From NCBI GenBank assembly GCA_024220525.1, contig JAMYWO010000115.1, positions 24,099 through 88,098 on the forward strand: a stretch of DNA of 64,000 nt, given 5' to 3'. Both the position numbers and the translations under genes were made by a program. This stretch comes from Cochliopodium minus (Eukaryota; Discosea; Himatismenida; Cochliopodiidae). Shown here in pieces: positions 1-13,000 of this stretch (the first letter of the stretch is position 1; each line of letters opens with the position of its first letter). Below the pieces are notes generated by a model, which worked only from the letters and a program-made list of their open reading frames with translations, had not been told where the DNA came from and made no database searches.

Positions 1-88
1 TATTTTTGAGAAACATGAAAATTGTATTTCCCTTTTAAATTGATTTCAAATGTGTCATTTATTATACTGATTATTTAATTTATATCAG

Positions 89-2526
89 ACAATAAAGATC
101 TCACTGATAATTTACAAGGTAAATAAATTTATTTATTTTTTATAATTGGGAATATTGATCAAATATATCAATATAGAGGTGGCAATATTGGAAAAGAACA
201 CAGGAAGTGTCCAGAAATATAAAGTTTATCTCAAAGCAATTTCCACATTGACAAATTACCACAAGAAGATAGAATCAGGTAAGATAAAATAGACTATCCT
301 GCAAATATTATAAATATCATAGGATTCATTTTCTGCTATTTATGATCAAATTTTAAATAATATTTTTTTTGTTGATTGATTAATTTTAACTAAATTACAT
401 ATCCAAAATCAATTCAACCTGAACATCAACATTGATTATTAATTTTGAGATATTTATTTCAAAATTCTTGTTGAAATTTCTTTGATTATATCAGATGATT
501 TCGGGAATATTGTTTAAATTAGATTACTCATATCACATTATTTTCTGATAATAGATTTGAATTGATTTAAAAAAACTGTTTTTGGGGATATATACTCTTT
601 GTGACCTAGATTAACATATCTTTATTAAAAAAGTGAGATTTAATAGACATGTCCAAATATTACAACTTTGTTAGCGGATATAAAATTTTTACTACAAAAT
701 TTTAAACTTTTTGTAATCTTTGGGATTAAAAAACATTTTAAATTTGAATGATAAATTTCTTTTTTTAAAATTTTTTTCAAATAATTTTGTTTGATATTTT
801 GTCACAAGAAAATTTGTTTTTAATTATTTAATTTTTTTATATTAAATGAAACCAGGTGCAGAAGCAAAAAAATTGTATGGTATCGGAGATAAAATATCTA
901 AAAAAATAGATGAGATTTTGAAAACAGGGAAATTGAAAAAAGTGGAGGACAGCAAAAACGATCCTAAAGTAAAAATAAGAAAAAAGAAATTTAAAAAAAA
1001 AATTTATGAAACATTTTTTATTAAGGTAGTTGCAATTAACAAATTATCTACCGTTACTGGATTTGGTCCTGTAATTTTTTTTGATTTTTTTTTTAGATTT
1101 TTATTTAAATTATTTTGTTTTTTAAATTGATAAACATTATCATAGGTAAATGCAAAAAAATTTGTGGATATTGGCATCACTTCTGTTGATGAGCTCCGAG
1201 TAGAGCCTTACTGGTCACAACTAACTAACCATCAAAAAATAGGCGTTAAATATTATGAAGATTTTGAAGAAAAAATACCTAGGTAATAATTTGTTTTTTT
1301 TTGAATATTTTTTTTTTAAATATTAATATTAATCAATTTGAAGATCTGAAATGGATATTTTGAGGGATATTGTAGAAAAAGCAATTCACAAAGTTGACAA
1401 CAGATTTGATACAAACTGTTGTGGGTCATATAGGTAAAATATATAAAATAAAATTAAAAATTCAATTAAAATTTAAAACCATTTAAAATAAATTAATGTG
1501 TAGAAGGGGAAAGCAGTTTTCTTCAGATATTGACTTTTTACTCCGTCATCCAGATTATGTAAGTAAAGACCAAAAGATAAATTTGATTGGTAAGATTGTA
1601 GACAAACTTAAAGAAAAAGGGTTTCTTTATGAAACAATAATATTGGGTCCACTTAAATACAGTAAAAATATTTTATTTTTTTATTTTTTTATTTTTTTTA
1701 TTTTTTTATTTTTTTTATTTTTTTTATTATTTTTATTTTTTTATTTTTTTATTTTTTTATTTTATTATTTTATTATTTTATTATTTTATTATTTTTTTTA
1801 TTTTATTATTATTATTTTTTATTTTTTTATTTTTTTATTTTTTTTATTTTATTATTTTTATTTTTTATTTTCATTTCATTTTATTATTTTTATTTTTTTT
1901 ATTTTTTTTAACTTTTATTTTTTATTTTTTTTATTTTTTATTTTTTTTATTTTATTATTTTATTTCAATTTATTGTTATTATTTTTTTTCTATTAGATGG
2001 TGTTATAAAGTTGAAAGATGAAGGCAATGTAAAAAATGTTTACAGGAGAATAGATATTATGATTATACCAGTAGCATCTTATCCATTCGCCTTGCTTCAT
2101 TACACGGGCAGTGCTTTTTTCAAGTAAAAAATTTTTACTTTTTCAAAAATTTTAAAATTTATGTTTAAAAGTGCTCAAATGAGAACGATAGGTAATTCAA
2201 GGTTTTTTTATTTTAAATAGTGTATTGAATTTAAATTTGTTTTTTTCCAGCGTTAGAAAGAGGATTTACAATAAGTGAATTTTGTAATAATTTTTTTTAA
2301 ATTATTTAATTTTTTTTAAAAAAAAAATCTTCTTATTGAACTCATTTAGCAATATGTCCTGTTGTAAAAAATTTTGAATTAAAAAAAAGTTTTAATTTTA
2401 AATTATTTTAATTACAAGGGTGAGACGGATGTCAAAGGTCCGCCTATTGAAGGAATAGAAACTGAACAAGATATTTTTGAGTATATAAACATGGAGTATA
2501 AAGAACCACATGAAAGGGATTTATAA
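89..2526 (+). CDS. POLB: DNA polymerase beta (family X), 5' end missing
   Basis: This is a gap-filling base-excision-repair polymerase and 5'-dRP lyase acting in the nucleus. I read exons at 89-118, 177-278, 856-968, 1026-1070, 1146-1282, 1344-1433, 1504-1661, 1997-2123, 2172-2191, about 2251-2285, and a last one from about 2419 to TAA at 2524-2526. The phases agree throughout. The 8-kDa lyase domain is recognisable (GAEAKKLYGIGDKISKKIDE), as is the helix-hairpin-helix VTGFGPVNAKKF. The nucleotide-binding motif CGSYRRGKQFSSDID matches the GS-RRG-DID signature of the family, and RRIDIMIIP carries the third catalytic Asp. The C-terminus follows the short animal-type polymerase with no extra domain visible. 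The apparent ATG at 846 lies inside an intron. The true start is left of base 1 or in an unread exon. The stop codon lies 14 bp from the convergent NTAQ1 stop. Family identity is firm; exact splice sites are inferred. Confidence 0.88.
279..855 (+). other. Long intron of POLB
   Basis: A 577-bp intron separates the codons for IES and GAEA (phase 1 on both sides), whereas other introns of this gene are mostly about 50-80 bp. It begins GTAAG and ends CCAG. I see no gene or repeat in it, only AT-rich sequence with scattered stops in all forward frames. Confidence 0.6.
1662..1996 (+). repeat. T-rich low-complexity intron of POLB
   Basis: About 300 bp of this intron is a degenerate run of T6-8 blocks separated by single A or TTA, almost free of G and C. 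It opens with GTAAAA and ends TATTAG, and removing it joins codons for Y and N in frame. It probably arose by slippage expansion of a polypyrimidine tract. Confidence 0.75.
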
Positions 2527-2540
2527 TTAAATATTTTCTT

Positions 2541-3148
2541 TTAATTTTGGAAAAATAATTTAAATTCGTTGATGTTCAAAACTTTTCCATAGCCTTGTTT
2601 TTCCATATCTACAAAATCACTGAATAATTTGTTTCCTAATTCTTTTTTGAATAGGATATCATATTTGGGAGGTGGAGACATGTATTCCTTTTTCTCGTTG
2701 AGCATATGTGATCTGTCTGAGCTGAAATAATTTAGATATTCATCTCTTTTGATCATCCTGAAGGATGGGATGTATTTTTCTTTGATGTTTGTTTTGAATG
2801 TATACAAGAAATAATCCTCTAATTTGCTTGGGAATGAATTCATTGTCGAATCAAAATCATATACAGTTATATCCTTGCCTTCTTTTTTAATAGCTATCAC
2901 ATGATAATCCCATATAATTGGATGTTCTGGGGATTCTTTTTGATGTCCCCATAATGCTATTTAAAAAAATGTATTTGACGGAATATGTTTTGATATTCTA
3001 TTTGATTGCCTATTGTTTTGTTTGTATTTGACAAAACTACTGCATAATATTCTTGATTTTCATTAGGAATTAGTTTTTGGAGTAGTAAATAAATATTTTC
3101 TTCGCAATAACATGATGTATAAGTGAATTCTTTTTTATCAATTTCCAT
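2541..3148 (-). CDS. NTAQ1: Protein N-terminal glutamine amidohydrolase
   Basis: This enzyme deamidates N-terminal Gln of proteins to Glu, the first step of the Gln branch of the N-degron pathway; it is cytosolic or nuclear. The family signature is complete: CYCEEN near residue 14 (catalytic Cys), WDYHV (catalytic His), YDFDST (catalytic Asp), and the downstream blocks SDRSHM and PPPKYD. The start ATG at 3148 immediately precedes the conserved block, and the product is about 190 residues, close to the usual 200. Two exons are joined by an intron of only 23 bp (2957-2979), needed to run IF into PLWGHQK in frame. The upstream neighbour on the same strand ends 23 bp before this start, and POLB ends 14 bp beyond this stop. 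Assignment is firm. Confidence 0.92.
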
Positions 3149-3171
3149 TTTTTTTTTAATTTTTTATTTTT

Positions 3172-5669
<2,498 letters not shown>

Positions 5670-6068
5670 TTTTTATTTTAATTTGAGAAATGAATACTAT
5701 TCAACCATCCTGATTCAAATTATTTGATATATGCAAAAATATCATTAGCAAAGAAATCCCATCATTAAATTATTTGGACAATATTGCAAGAGATTTGATT
5801 GTATCTGTAGCTTATCCATTCGTTGAAATACAAGTCAAATAAAAATACATGAAAGATATGATCAAAATACCAGTACCAAAAAACAACAATATATTTTCAA
5901 CCATAATGCACATCAATTTGTTTTTTTTTGAAAAAGTTGATGCAAAAACAAATTATCAAATGAGTAAGAGGGAGTATGCTTGTTTTTTTTTGAAAAGGTA
6001 TTTTTAAAAAATTATTCGAATAATTATAAAAAAAAATAAAAAATAAAAAATAAATAAAAAATAAAAAA
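5670..6068. other. Intergenic stretch with no recognisable gene
   Basis: This 400-bp stretch separates the aminotransferase start from the ambiguous base at 6069. The forward strand has two short open stretches (about 5745-5840 and 5850-5998) interrupted by stops, with codon use that looks protein-like, for example NYLDNIARDLIVSVAYPFVE. They could be a fragment of a decayed gene or of a gene cut at the junction. I do not recognise the family. Confidence 0.3.
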
Positions 6069-6069
6069 N
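6069..6069. other. Ambiguous base / possible assembly junction
   Basis: A single N sits where a glutamate/lysine repeat frame abruptly meets an unrelated A-rich sequence. This suggests an unresolved or collapsed repeat rather than a simple miscall. A second N occurs at 48194 in a similar A/T-homopolymer setting. Confidence 0.6.
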
Positions 6070-6520
6070 TTCTTTCTCAAGACGTTCTTTCTCTAATCTT
6101 TCCTTCTCAAGTCTTTCTTTCTCTTGCTTTTCCTTTATTTCTTTTTCCAATTTTTCTTTCTCTTTTTTCTCCTTTTCAATACGTTCTTTCTCTAATCTTT
6201 CCTTCTCAAGGCGTTCCTTCTCAAGTCTTTCTTTCTCTTGCTTTTCCTTCTCAAGTTTTTCTTTTTCCAATCTTTCTTTTTCAAGTCTTTCTTTCTCAAG
6301 ACGTTCTTTCTCAAATCTTTCCTTCTCTTGCTTTTCCTTTATTTCTTTTTCTAATCTTTCTTTCTCTTTTTTCTCCTTTTCAATACGTTCTTTCTCAAGT
6401 CTTTCCTTTTCTCTTTCTTTCTCTTGCTTTTCCTTCTCAAGATGTTCTTTCTCTTGTTTCTCCTTTTCTAATCTTTCTTTCTCTTGTTTTTCTTTTTCAG
6501 ATTTTTCTTTTTCATTTCTT
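6070..6520 (-). repeat. Imperfect repeat encoding KERLEKE units
   Basis: A degenerate minus-strand repeat with units of about 15-21 bp encodes runs of K-E-[KR]-[LI]-E and ends exactly at the N at 6069. Because units are near-identical, copy number may be wrong in the assembly. Confidence 0.8.
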
Positions 6521-6954
6521 TTATTCAACTTTAATTGTATATTTTTTAAAAAGGTTATCAAAAATGAATAATTTGAAATATAATCACCCCTCCAAAGAAT
6601 TCTCCAAAATTGATCTTATCAATTTCTTTGATATCATTCAAATGTTTATTTTCTCCTAAATATTGAGTCAATTCTTTAGAATATCCATTCTTATTGAAGA
6701 TATCGAAGGCCATATTAAAATTCTCCAATATATCGCTATTATTCTTTAATAATAGTTTAATTGCCCATTATAATCAGTTAAATAGGAAATATTACCTTTA
6801 TTTCTTGATGATAATTAAATTCCTCCTTTACATTGCATAATCTCTTTGCAACATTCACCATTATGATACCATTCTTCAAATCTTCATTGAGATTAGTGAT
6901 TTTAAGATTATCATCCTTCAAAATAGTATTTATAAACTTAATTGTTTCTTCCAT
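6070..6954 (-). CDS. Calponin-homology domain plus KEKERLEKE coiled-coil protein, 3' truncated
   Basis: The start ATG at 6954 opens MEETIKFINTILKDDNLKI, followed by a CH-domain-like segment with LNEDLKNGIIMVNVAKRLC. An intron (about 6720-6795) leads to NSDILENFNMAFDIFNKNGY and INFGEFFGG, covering roughly residues 1-100. A second intron (about 6516-6572) then joins to a highly charged repeat of [12 protein letters not shown]-type units (about 150 residues before the N at 6069). CH domains of this type bind actin or serve as adaptors; the charged repeat should form a long single helix or coiled coil. The C-terminus is missing at the ambiguous base. The same repeat type forms the gene at the right end of the window (62831-64000), so the two may be paralogues. 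Function beyond a cytoskeletal guess is unknown. Confidence 0.6.
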
Positions 6955-7073
6955 TTTTTTTTTATTTTATTTGAATCATTCCATGATGATAAGAATACAT
7001 TGATACATTTTTGAAAATGATTGTTTTGAAGCAAATAAGATGAATTATTAACAAATAATTTTAATGAAACCAA

Positions 7074-10000
7074 TTAATTTTTACAAGAATATTTTGACAA
7101 AGAAGAAATGAACAAAGATTCTTGCTCAAAGTTTTCACACTTTAGAATAAAAGGCTTTTGGTTGGAAGGAGTGATCTTCACACCACTAATACCACCAGAA
7201 TTGTTGGATCTTTGTACTTTCTGGAAGGAAATAGAAGCAAGGGGTATCACATTAACCTTGGGGAAAAAGAGGACAAGGTTTTTCTTGGTAATAAACAAAG
7301 AACATCTTTCATTGTGGTCATCGTAGTAAATATCAATGAATCTATTTTTTTAAAAAAAATTTTAAAAAAATAAAAATTGAATTTTCTAATTTACCTCGCA
7401 TAGAAACAAAAGATAGGATAAGTGGTCGTTAAAGGTTCTATTTCTTTAATTCTTTGGATCTCTTCTTGGGTTGGCTGAATCAACTTGATATAGGTGGAGA
7501 CGTAAGGGGCTTCAAGGATCTCAATGGGAACGTTATCGTTGATGAAATCGAACATGTACTTGAATACATTCGAAGTTATTTCAAGAGTGTTTCTAGCAGG
7601 TGATGTAAGTCCAATACCAGTTGTCTTCAATCTAACAAATAAATAAAAATAAAAAATAAAAAAGTTCAAATGATAAACAAAAAAAAAAATTTACCCAGAC
7701 AAAAACCCAAATAATCCAAACTTTCTTGCTTTTTCAAATGGAGCTAAGAGTGAATAGAAAGGATCTTTGATGGAATCAAAAGTTTTCTGCAAGACAGTCC
7801 CACTTTCCAAAATGATTTCTCTTTCAATGGAACTCTTGTTGAGAAGCTTGCAATGGCTCTTCAAATCATTGAGTTTTAAGATCCTCAAAAGTCTAGAGGA
7901 AGATTCGGTGAATCCAATCAAACTGATCAAAGCAGCATTGGTCAATCCTTTGAAAAGAGAGAAAAAAGCGTTGGAGATCTCTTTTATTTTCACTTTTTTG
8001 CTTTTGTTTTTTCCAATACTTTTCAACATCTTTTGTTTAAACTCCTTCAAAGATTTTATCAAAGAAGATACCACACCAGAGATGTTTCCTGTCAAATCCA
8101 AACTTCCTAAAATAGCAGGTATTTGACTAAGAAATTGTTTGGCCAAGTATTCAGTCAGTAATTCCCACAATAGATCTGGCAGAGTCAATGAACATTCTTC
8201 ATGTGACCAATTTCCCATTTTGAGATGTAGATCTTTGATGCTGAGGAATGCATCCCAGGGGATAGTGTTGTCTGGAAAGATATCTTTGATGAAACTCAAT
8301 TTGGGAAGGAAATCTTTTGGATTCATCCAAGAGATGTACAATGAAAACTCCTCGATTTCGAATCTATCAACAAAGATGGGCGAATCATCTTTGGATTTTT
8401 TCTTTTCGATTTCATTATCATTTTTAAAGAGATTCGAGAAAGAATCTCCTATTTTTTGGAGAGAATCATAATCCAGGTTAATGTATAAAGGCAAAGAAAA
8501 GAGGGTGATGTTGGAAAAATGATTGATCGACTCTTCCTCCCTTGTTTTGGTTGTAATCACAAAGCACTTGATTCCATCATTAGAAGATCTGCTTGTTGAT
8601 AAAATAGGATACTTGGCACCTTCTATTTTATTATCGACTTGGTAATCAGCAATAGAAAACTGATTGATCTTTTGTCTCGACAAAGATTCGTTTTTGGAGA
8701 TGAACTTGGAATCCTTCAACAAAATCTTCATAAAAGTTGATTCACAAGCAAAACTTATGGCGAGAAAAGGAAGTTGAAACTCAAAGTGAACTTCTTCTAA
8801 GAATGCAAGATCGTTGGGAAGACTCTTTTGTGTTTTTGGTTTCAAGAAAACGTTTGATTTCCTTTTATTGTTCTTGAAAGGAGAGGATTTGACAACATCA
8901 CTGTTTTTCTTTTCAGTTAAACTCTCAAATTGTTTATTGAAAGCCCCAAAATAAGATTTTGAGAGGATCTTTTTAGGAAGAGGTCTTATTTCCAAGTTTC
9001 TGCAGTCTCTATGATAATACAAGGTTAATTTGAGTACGTAGGATTTCTTTGGAGAATACAAAGTTATGAGCATGTGTTTGGGTCTCACAAACTTTACTTT
9101 TTCACTCCAGTTACTTTTATGTCCTACTCTCACTCTCATTGAAAGCTTTTTCTTTCTGATGTTAACAGGAAACCAATTTTGGAGCTCTTCAAAACTTGTT
9201 TTCTCTTCATCTTCATCGTTGTTTGAGTTGTCCGAGGCCAAATACTCATTAAAATGATGAGGAAAGAAAGAATAGCTTGAACCACCTTCTATCTCGTGCT
9301 CACATCCCTTTTCTTTGGTTTCTTCTTTGAAAAACATTTTGTGTTTCGTATAGTTGTAAATATTGAAAGGAGCTATTGTATCCATGAACGTGATGGTGAC
9401 GGGACATGGAAAACTTCTAAAATTGTTTTTTTCATCATAGTCCACAGTGATTCTCCCAATCAACCAAAACTTTTCTAATGTTGACTTATGTTTGAATCCA
9501 ATCACAAAATTTTTGTTGAGCTGAATCAAAAAGGGATCAGACCATTCTAAATCGTTTAACTTCCCACACATGATCTGAAAGAATATCTGTTTATCATTGT
9601 TAACAATCCATTTGCACAAATCGAAATCACTTCCTCTCTTCAAAACAAATACATCATCACTTCCGTCCTGCCTGATGCTAAGATCCAAGCTCGATTTGTT
9701 TTTGAAGATGTATCTGGGCTCAAATGTAACTTTGCTAAGATGTGTAGCCTTTTCTCTTATCACCTCCACAATGTATTGACTTTGCACGTAATGATCCTTT
9801 ATCTTGTTTTGATTTTTATTTGAAATCAAGTTTACATTGGAGATGATGAATCTGATGGGATTATCATTATCACTCCTATCGAAAATTTCTTGAGTGATCT
9901 TGGCTTCCGAAATTGAAATACCTCTTTCGTGCTTTCCAATTAGAGCCAAACTGTTTTCTTGGATCTCCTGTGTTTTCCCCCAAAAGAATCCCATCGACTT

Positions 10001-13000
10001 ATTCGCTTTCACCAAAATTGTTTCCACGTTTTTTTCTTTAACAAAATTGTACTTGGAGATGTTTAGATCAGAGGAGGTCTTGTTCACTATGAGGTATTCA
10101 TTCATGAATTTGATCACATTTGTTTTCTGATTCTTCGTGTGGAACACCAAGATCTTCATCCTTGTGTCTTTATTGTTCTCGTTGGTGTGGAAGAGATTTA
10201 GGTTGTAAAGATTATCATTGCTCTCATCAAATTGGATTTCTCTGGACCAATTCGAATTAGATCTTATTTTTATGAAGATCTTCTCTTTAGGATCGATCAT
10301 GTAACCCATCTTCTCCTTTTTGTCAATGATCTGTTGCAGATTCAATCTTTGAGAGTTCAAAAAAATCTCGATGGGGATACATGTCTCATTCTCAAACTGA
10401 TATGTAGGCTGGATATGTATGTTGGTCGAATCATCTTGCAAAGATAGGGAGATGTAGAAATAGAAGGAATGAAAATCGTTGTGGAGTTTGATGAGGTTGG
10501 GATCTTTGCCTACTTTCTCCAACGGGAAGCTGTTGGTCCAACATTCAATCTCATTCGAAGCTTTTTCATTCTTTTCATCGATACCTATTTTGATGTAGGT
10601 ATTCTCTGATCCAATCAATTTGAGAGTAGAGTTTTTATCTACGGATATCTCCCGTTGATTATAATCACCACTCTTATTCATATAACTCTGTATTATGATA
10701 AGACTTTGAGGAATGGAATTGAATAGAGTATACTTATTTGAAAAAGTAATATTAAAGAATCCATTATCTTTTGATTTGGAAACAGAATAATAGATCTGAA
10801 TGCTCTTATCATTCCATTTTTGTTGTTTGATCTCATTGATGTTGAAAATATCTTCTTGTGAAGGAACGAGTAGAAGAGGTGTTCCCTTTATTTCGTTTTG
10901 AAAGGAGATGGTGGTCACAGATTTCATTTGATACTTCCCGCCATAAAATATGAAAAGATCAGGAAGGAGATTGTTCTCAAAGTTGAATTGAGAAACTTTT
11001 TTGGAAGAGATAGTAACAATCTGATTGTTTTCAACATCTTCACCCAAAAAAGAAAGGGTTATCCTCTTTTCGGTATTATTTACAAATTGAAAGTTATAAT
11101 AAGGTTTGAGATCTTCTTTGCTTATTTTGTTGTTTGGTGATTCCAAAAGATTCAAAGTGGATTGAAGCTTGTTCAAAAGGAGATTTACCGGAGGAGATAT
11201 TCTTATTTCGATAGGTTCTTTAGAAAGGATAGCTTTCATATTTTTCAAAACTTTTCCTTCAATATTCTTCTCACTGAACTTTAAATTGAATTTTTCAAGT
11301 GATAGAAGTTCTTGCAAACTGTTTGAAAGATAATCTTTGTAAAGAAAATGAAGATTTCCTTCCGAGAAAACAAACAATTCTGAATTTTCTTTGGATTTGA
11401 GGAGATTCACAACATTATTTACTTGATTGAATTCTATTCTCATGATTCCATCATTTTCAAAAGAAGTAGAATCGTTCAAAGAAGGAACTGAAATCAATGA
11501 GAAATGGTTAAGATAGAGAGAAATGGACAGGTTTGAATTAGTTTGGAGATTAGATTCTGACTCTACACTTTCACTCAAAGGGATCAAATAAATTTTGAGA
11601 CAAGATATTGTTGGCCATTCCAAATGAGATTCTCCCTTCTTGTAAAAAGATAATCTCCACTCTTTACTGAAGAAATTGGAAAGATCTTCTTCGTTAAAGT
11701 TTTTGTTGTGTTTGTCATTAGATTTCTGGATTGAAATGGAAACGTTCTTGTTTCTAGTGTTTGTTTCCAATATACAAAGATCCTTGTATTGTTGTTCCAT
11801 TTCATCAAAATATTGAAGGATGACATAATCTGGAGAGGAAAGAACATTGTCGTTGATCCATTCTATCCTTGAAATTTTGTGGTTTTCTTTGTTTCTCCAA
11901 AACAAATATCTTACATTGTTGCGTTGCTTTTCTTCGTTTGGGACAGTCCAAGTGTAACCTTTCTTGTCATCGAACCAGTATTCAGAAGAACTTGGCCAAA
12001 ATTGTATTTTATTTGAAGATTGGTTGGATAGGAGTATTTCTCTTTCTTTTAATGAATCATAAATTTGGATGTTAGAGGAAGAATTATTGCTCAAGAGAAC
12101 GGAGACCAGTTTATTTATGTTCATTGACATTTTCATAAGAAAAGAGTATTGTTTAATTGGAAGATTTGAGATGAAAGAAGAAACGGAAATTTGAGATCTT
12201 GTGTTATTTTCTGTAAGATTATTGAAGCAGGTTGTCTTTGATTCAATTCCAAAAATCTGAACTAGATTGTTGTTTCCTATTCTTTCTCTTAATTTCCTCT
12301 TTTTCAAAGACTTTTGATGAAGTTTAAGTTGAATACTCTTCGCTTTGATCTTCCATTCTTCCTTGGGTGTGTTAGTAACATTATTGTTGTTATATTCAAT
12401 GTTTGAAAGCACAAGAGCAATGGTCTTGCTGTATTCACTCAACAAAACTTCCAAGTCAAAACTATTCAAAGAAGCAAAGATCGTGTTATTGATTGATTCT
12501 TTATTCTCATTCTTCTTTCCATCTGAAAATAACAAAATTTGTTCAACAAATTCAATAAGAGAAGGTTTGATTATTTCGAGCTGATCATACAATGGAGATG
12601 TGATTACTTTTGACGATATCTTATTCAGAAAGAAGTTTAAGTTTTTCATTTTCTTGTTTGATTCTTGTTTTGTTTCAATCTTATCAATTTCGAAATTAAA
12701 GTAGACATCTTTTTCCTCTTCAATCAATTTGATTGTAAAATTTTTGAGAGTATTAGTTTGAAGATCATTTTCATTTTCTACACAAGATATGTGAGTGAAC
12801 CTTTCTAGATCAAACGCAAATCTCACTTTCTTTTCGATGTTTTGAGGACCAGGAATAGTAAAGTTGAAATCTAACAAAGAAAATTGAAAATTTACGATAT
12901 TCTTGGGTTGAGGAGAAGAATCATTTTTCTTGTTGATGTTATTCACAAATTTTAAAATGTTGGAGAAGAACTTGTTGTTGGAGATATCTTCAAAAGATGT

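Noticed and set aside
846-858. ATG at 846 as POLB start (MKPGAEAK)
   Set aside because: The conserved lyase domain continues upstream in exons 89-118 and 177-278 in matching phase, and the bases before GTGCAG form a 3' splice site.
1496-1996. Long open frame rich in F, Y, I and L after the POLB exon at 1504
   Set aside because: It is the real exon to 1661 followed by read-through of a T-rich intron; the splice to 1997 restores the polymerase sequence.
8139-8471. Plus-strand open frames across the VPS13 exon
   Set aside because: The minus strand has an uninterrupted 2,300-codon frame with clear VPS13 features; plus-strand frames lack any domain or splice logic.
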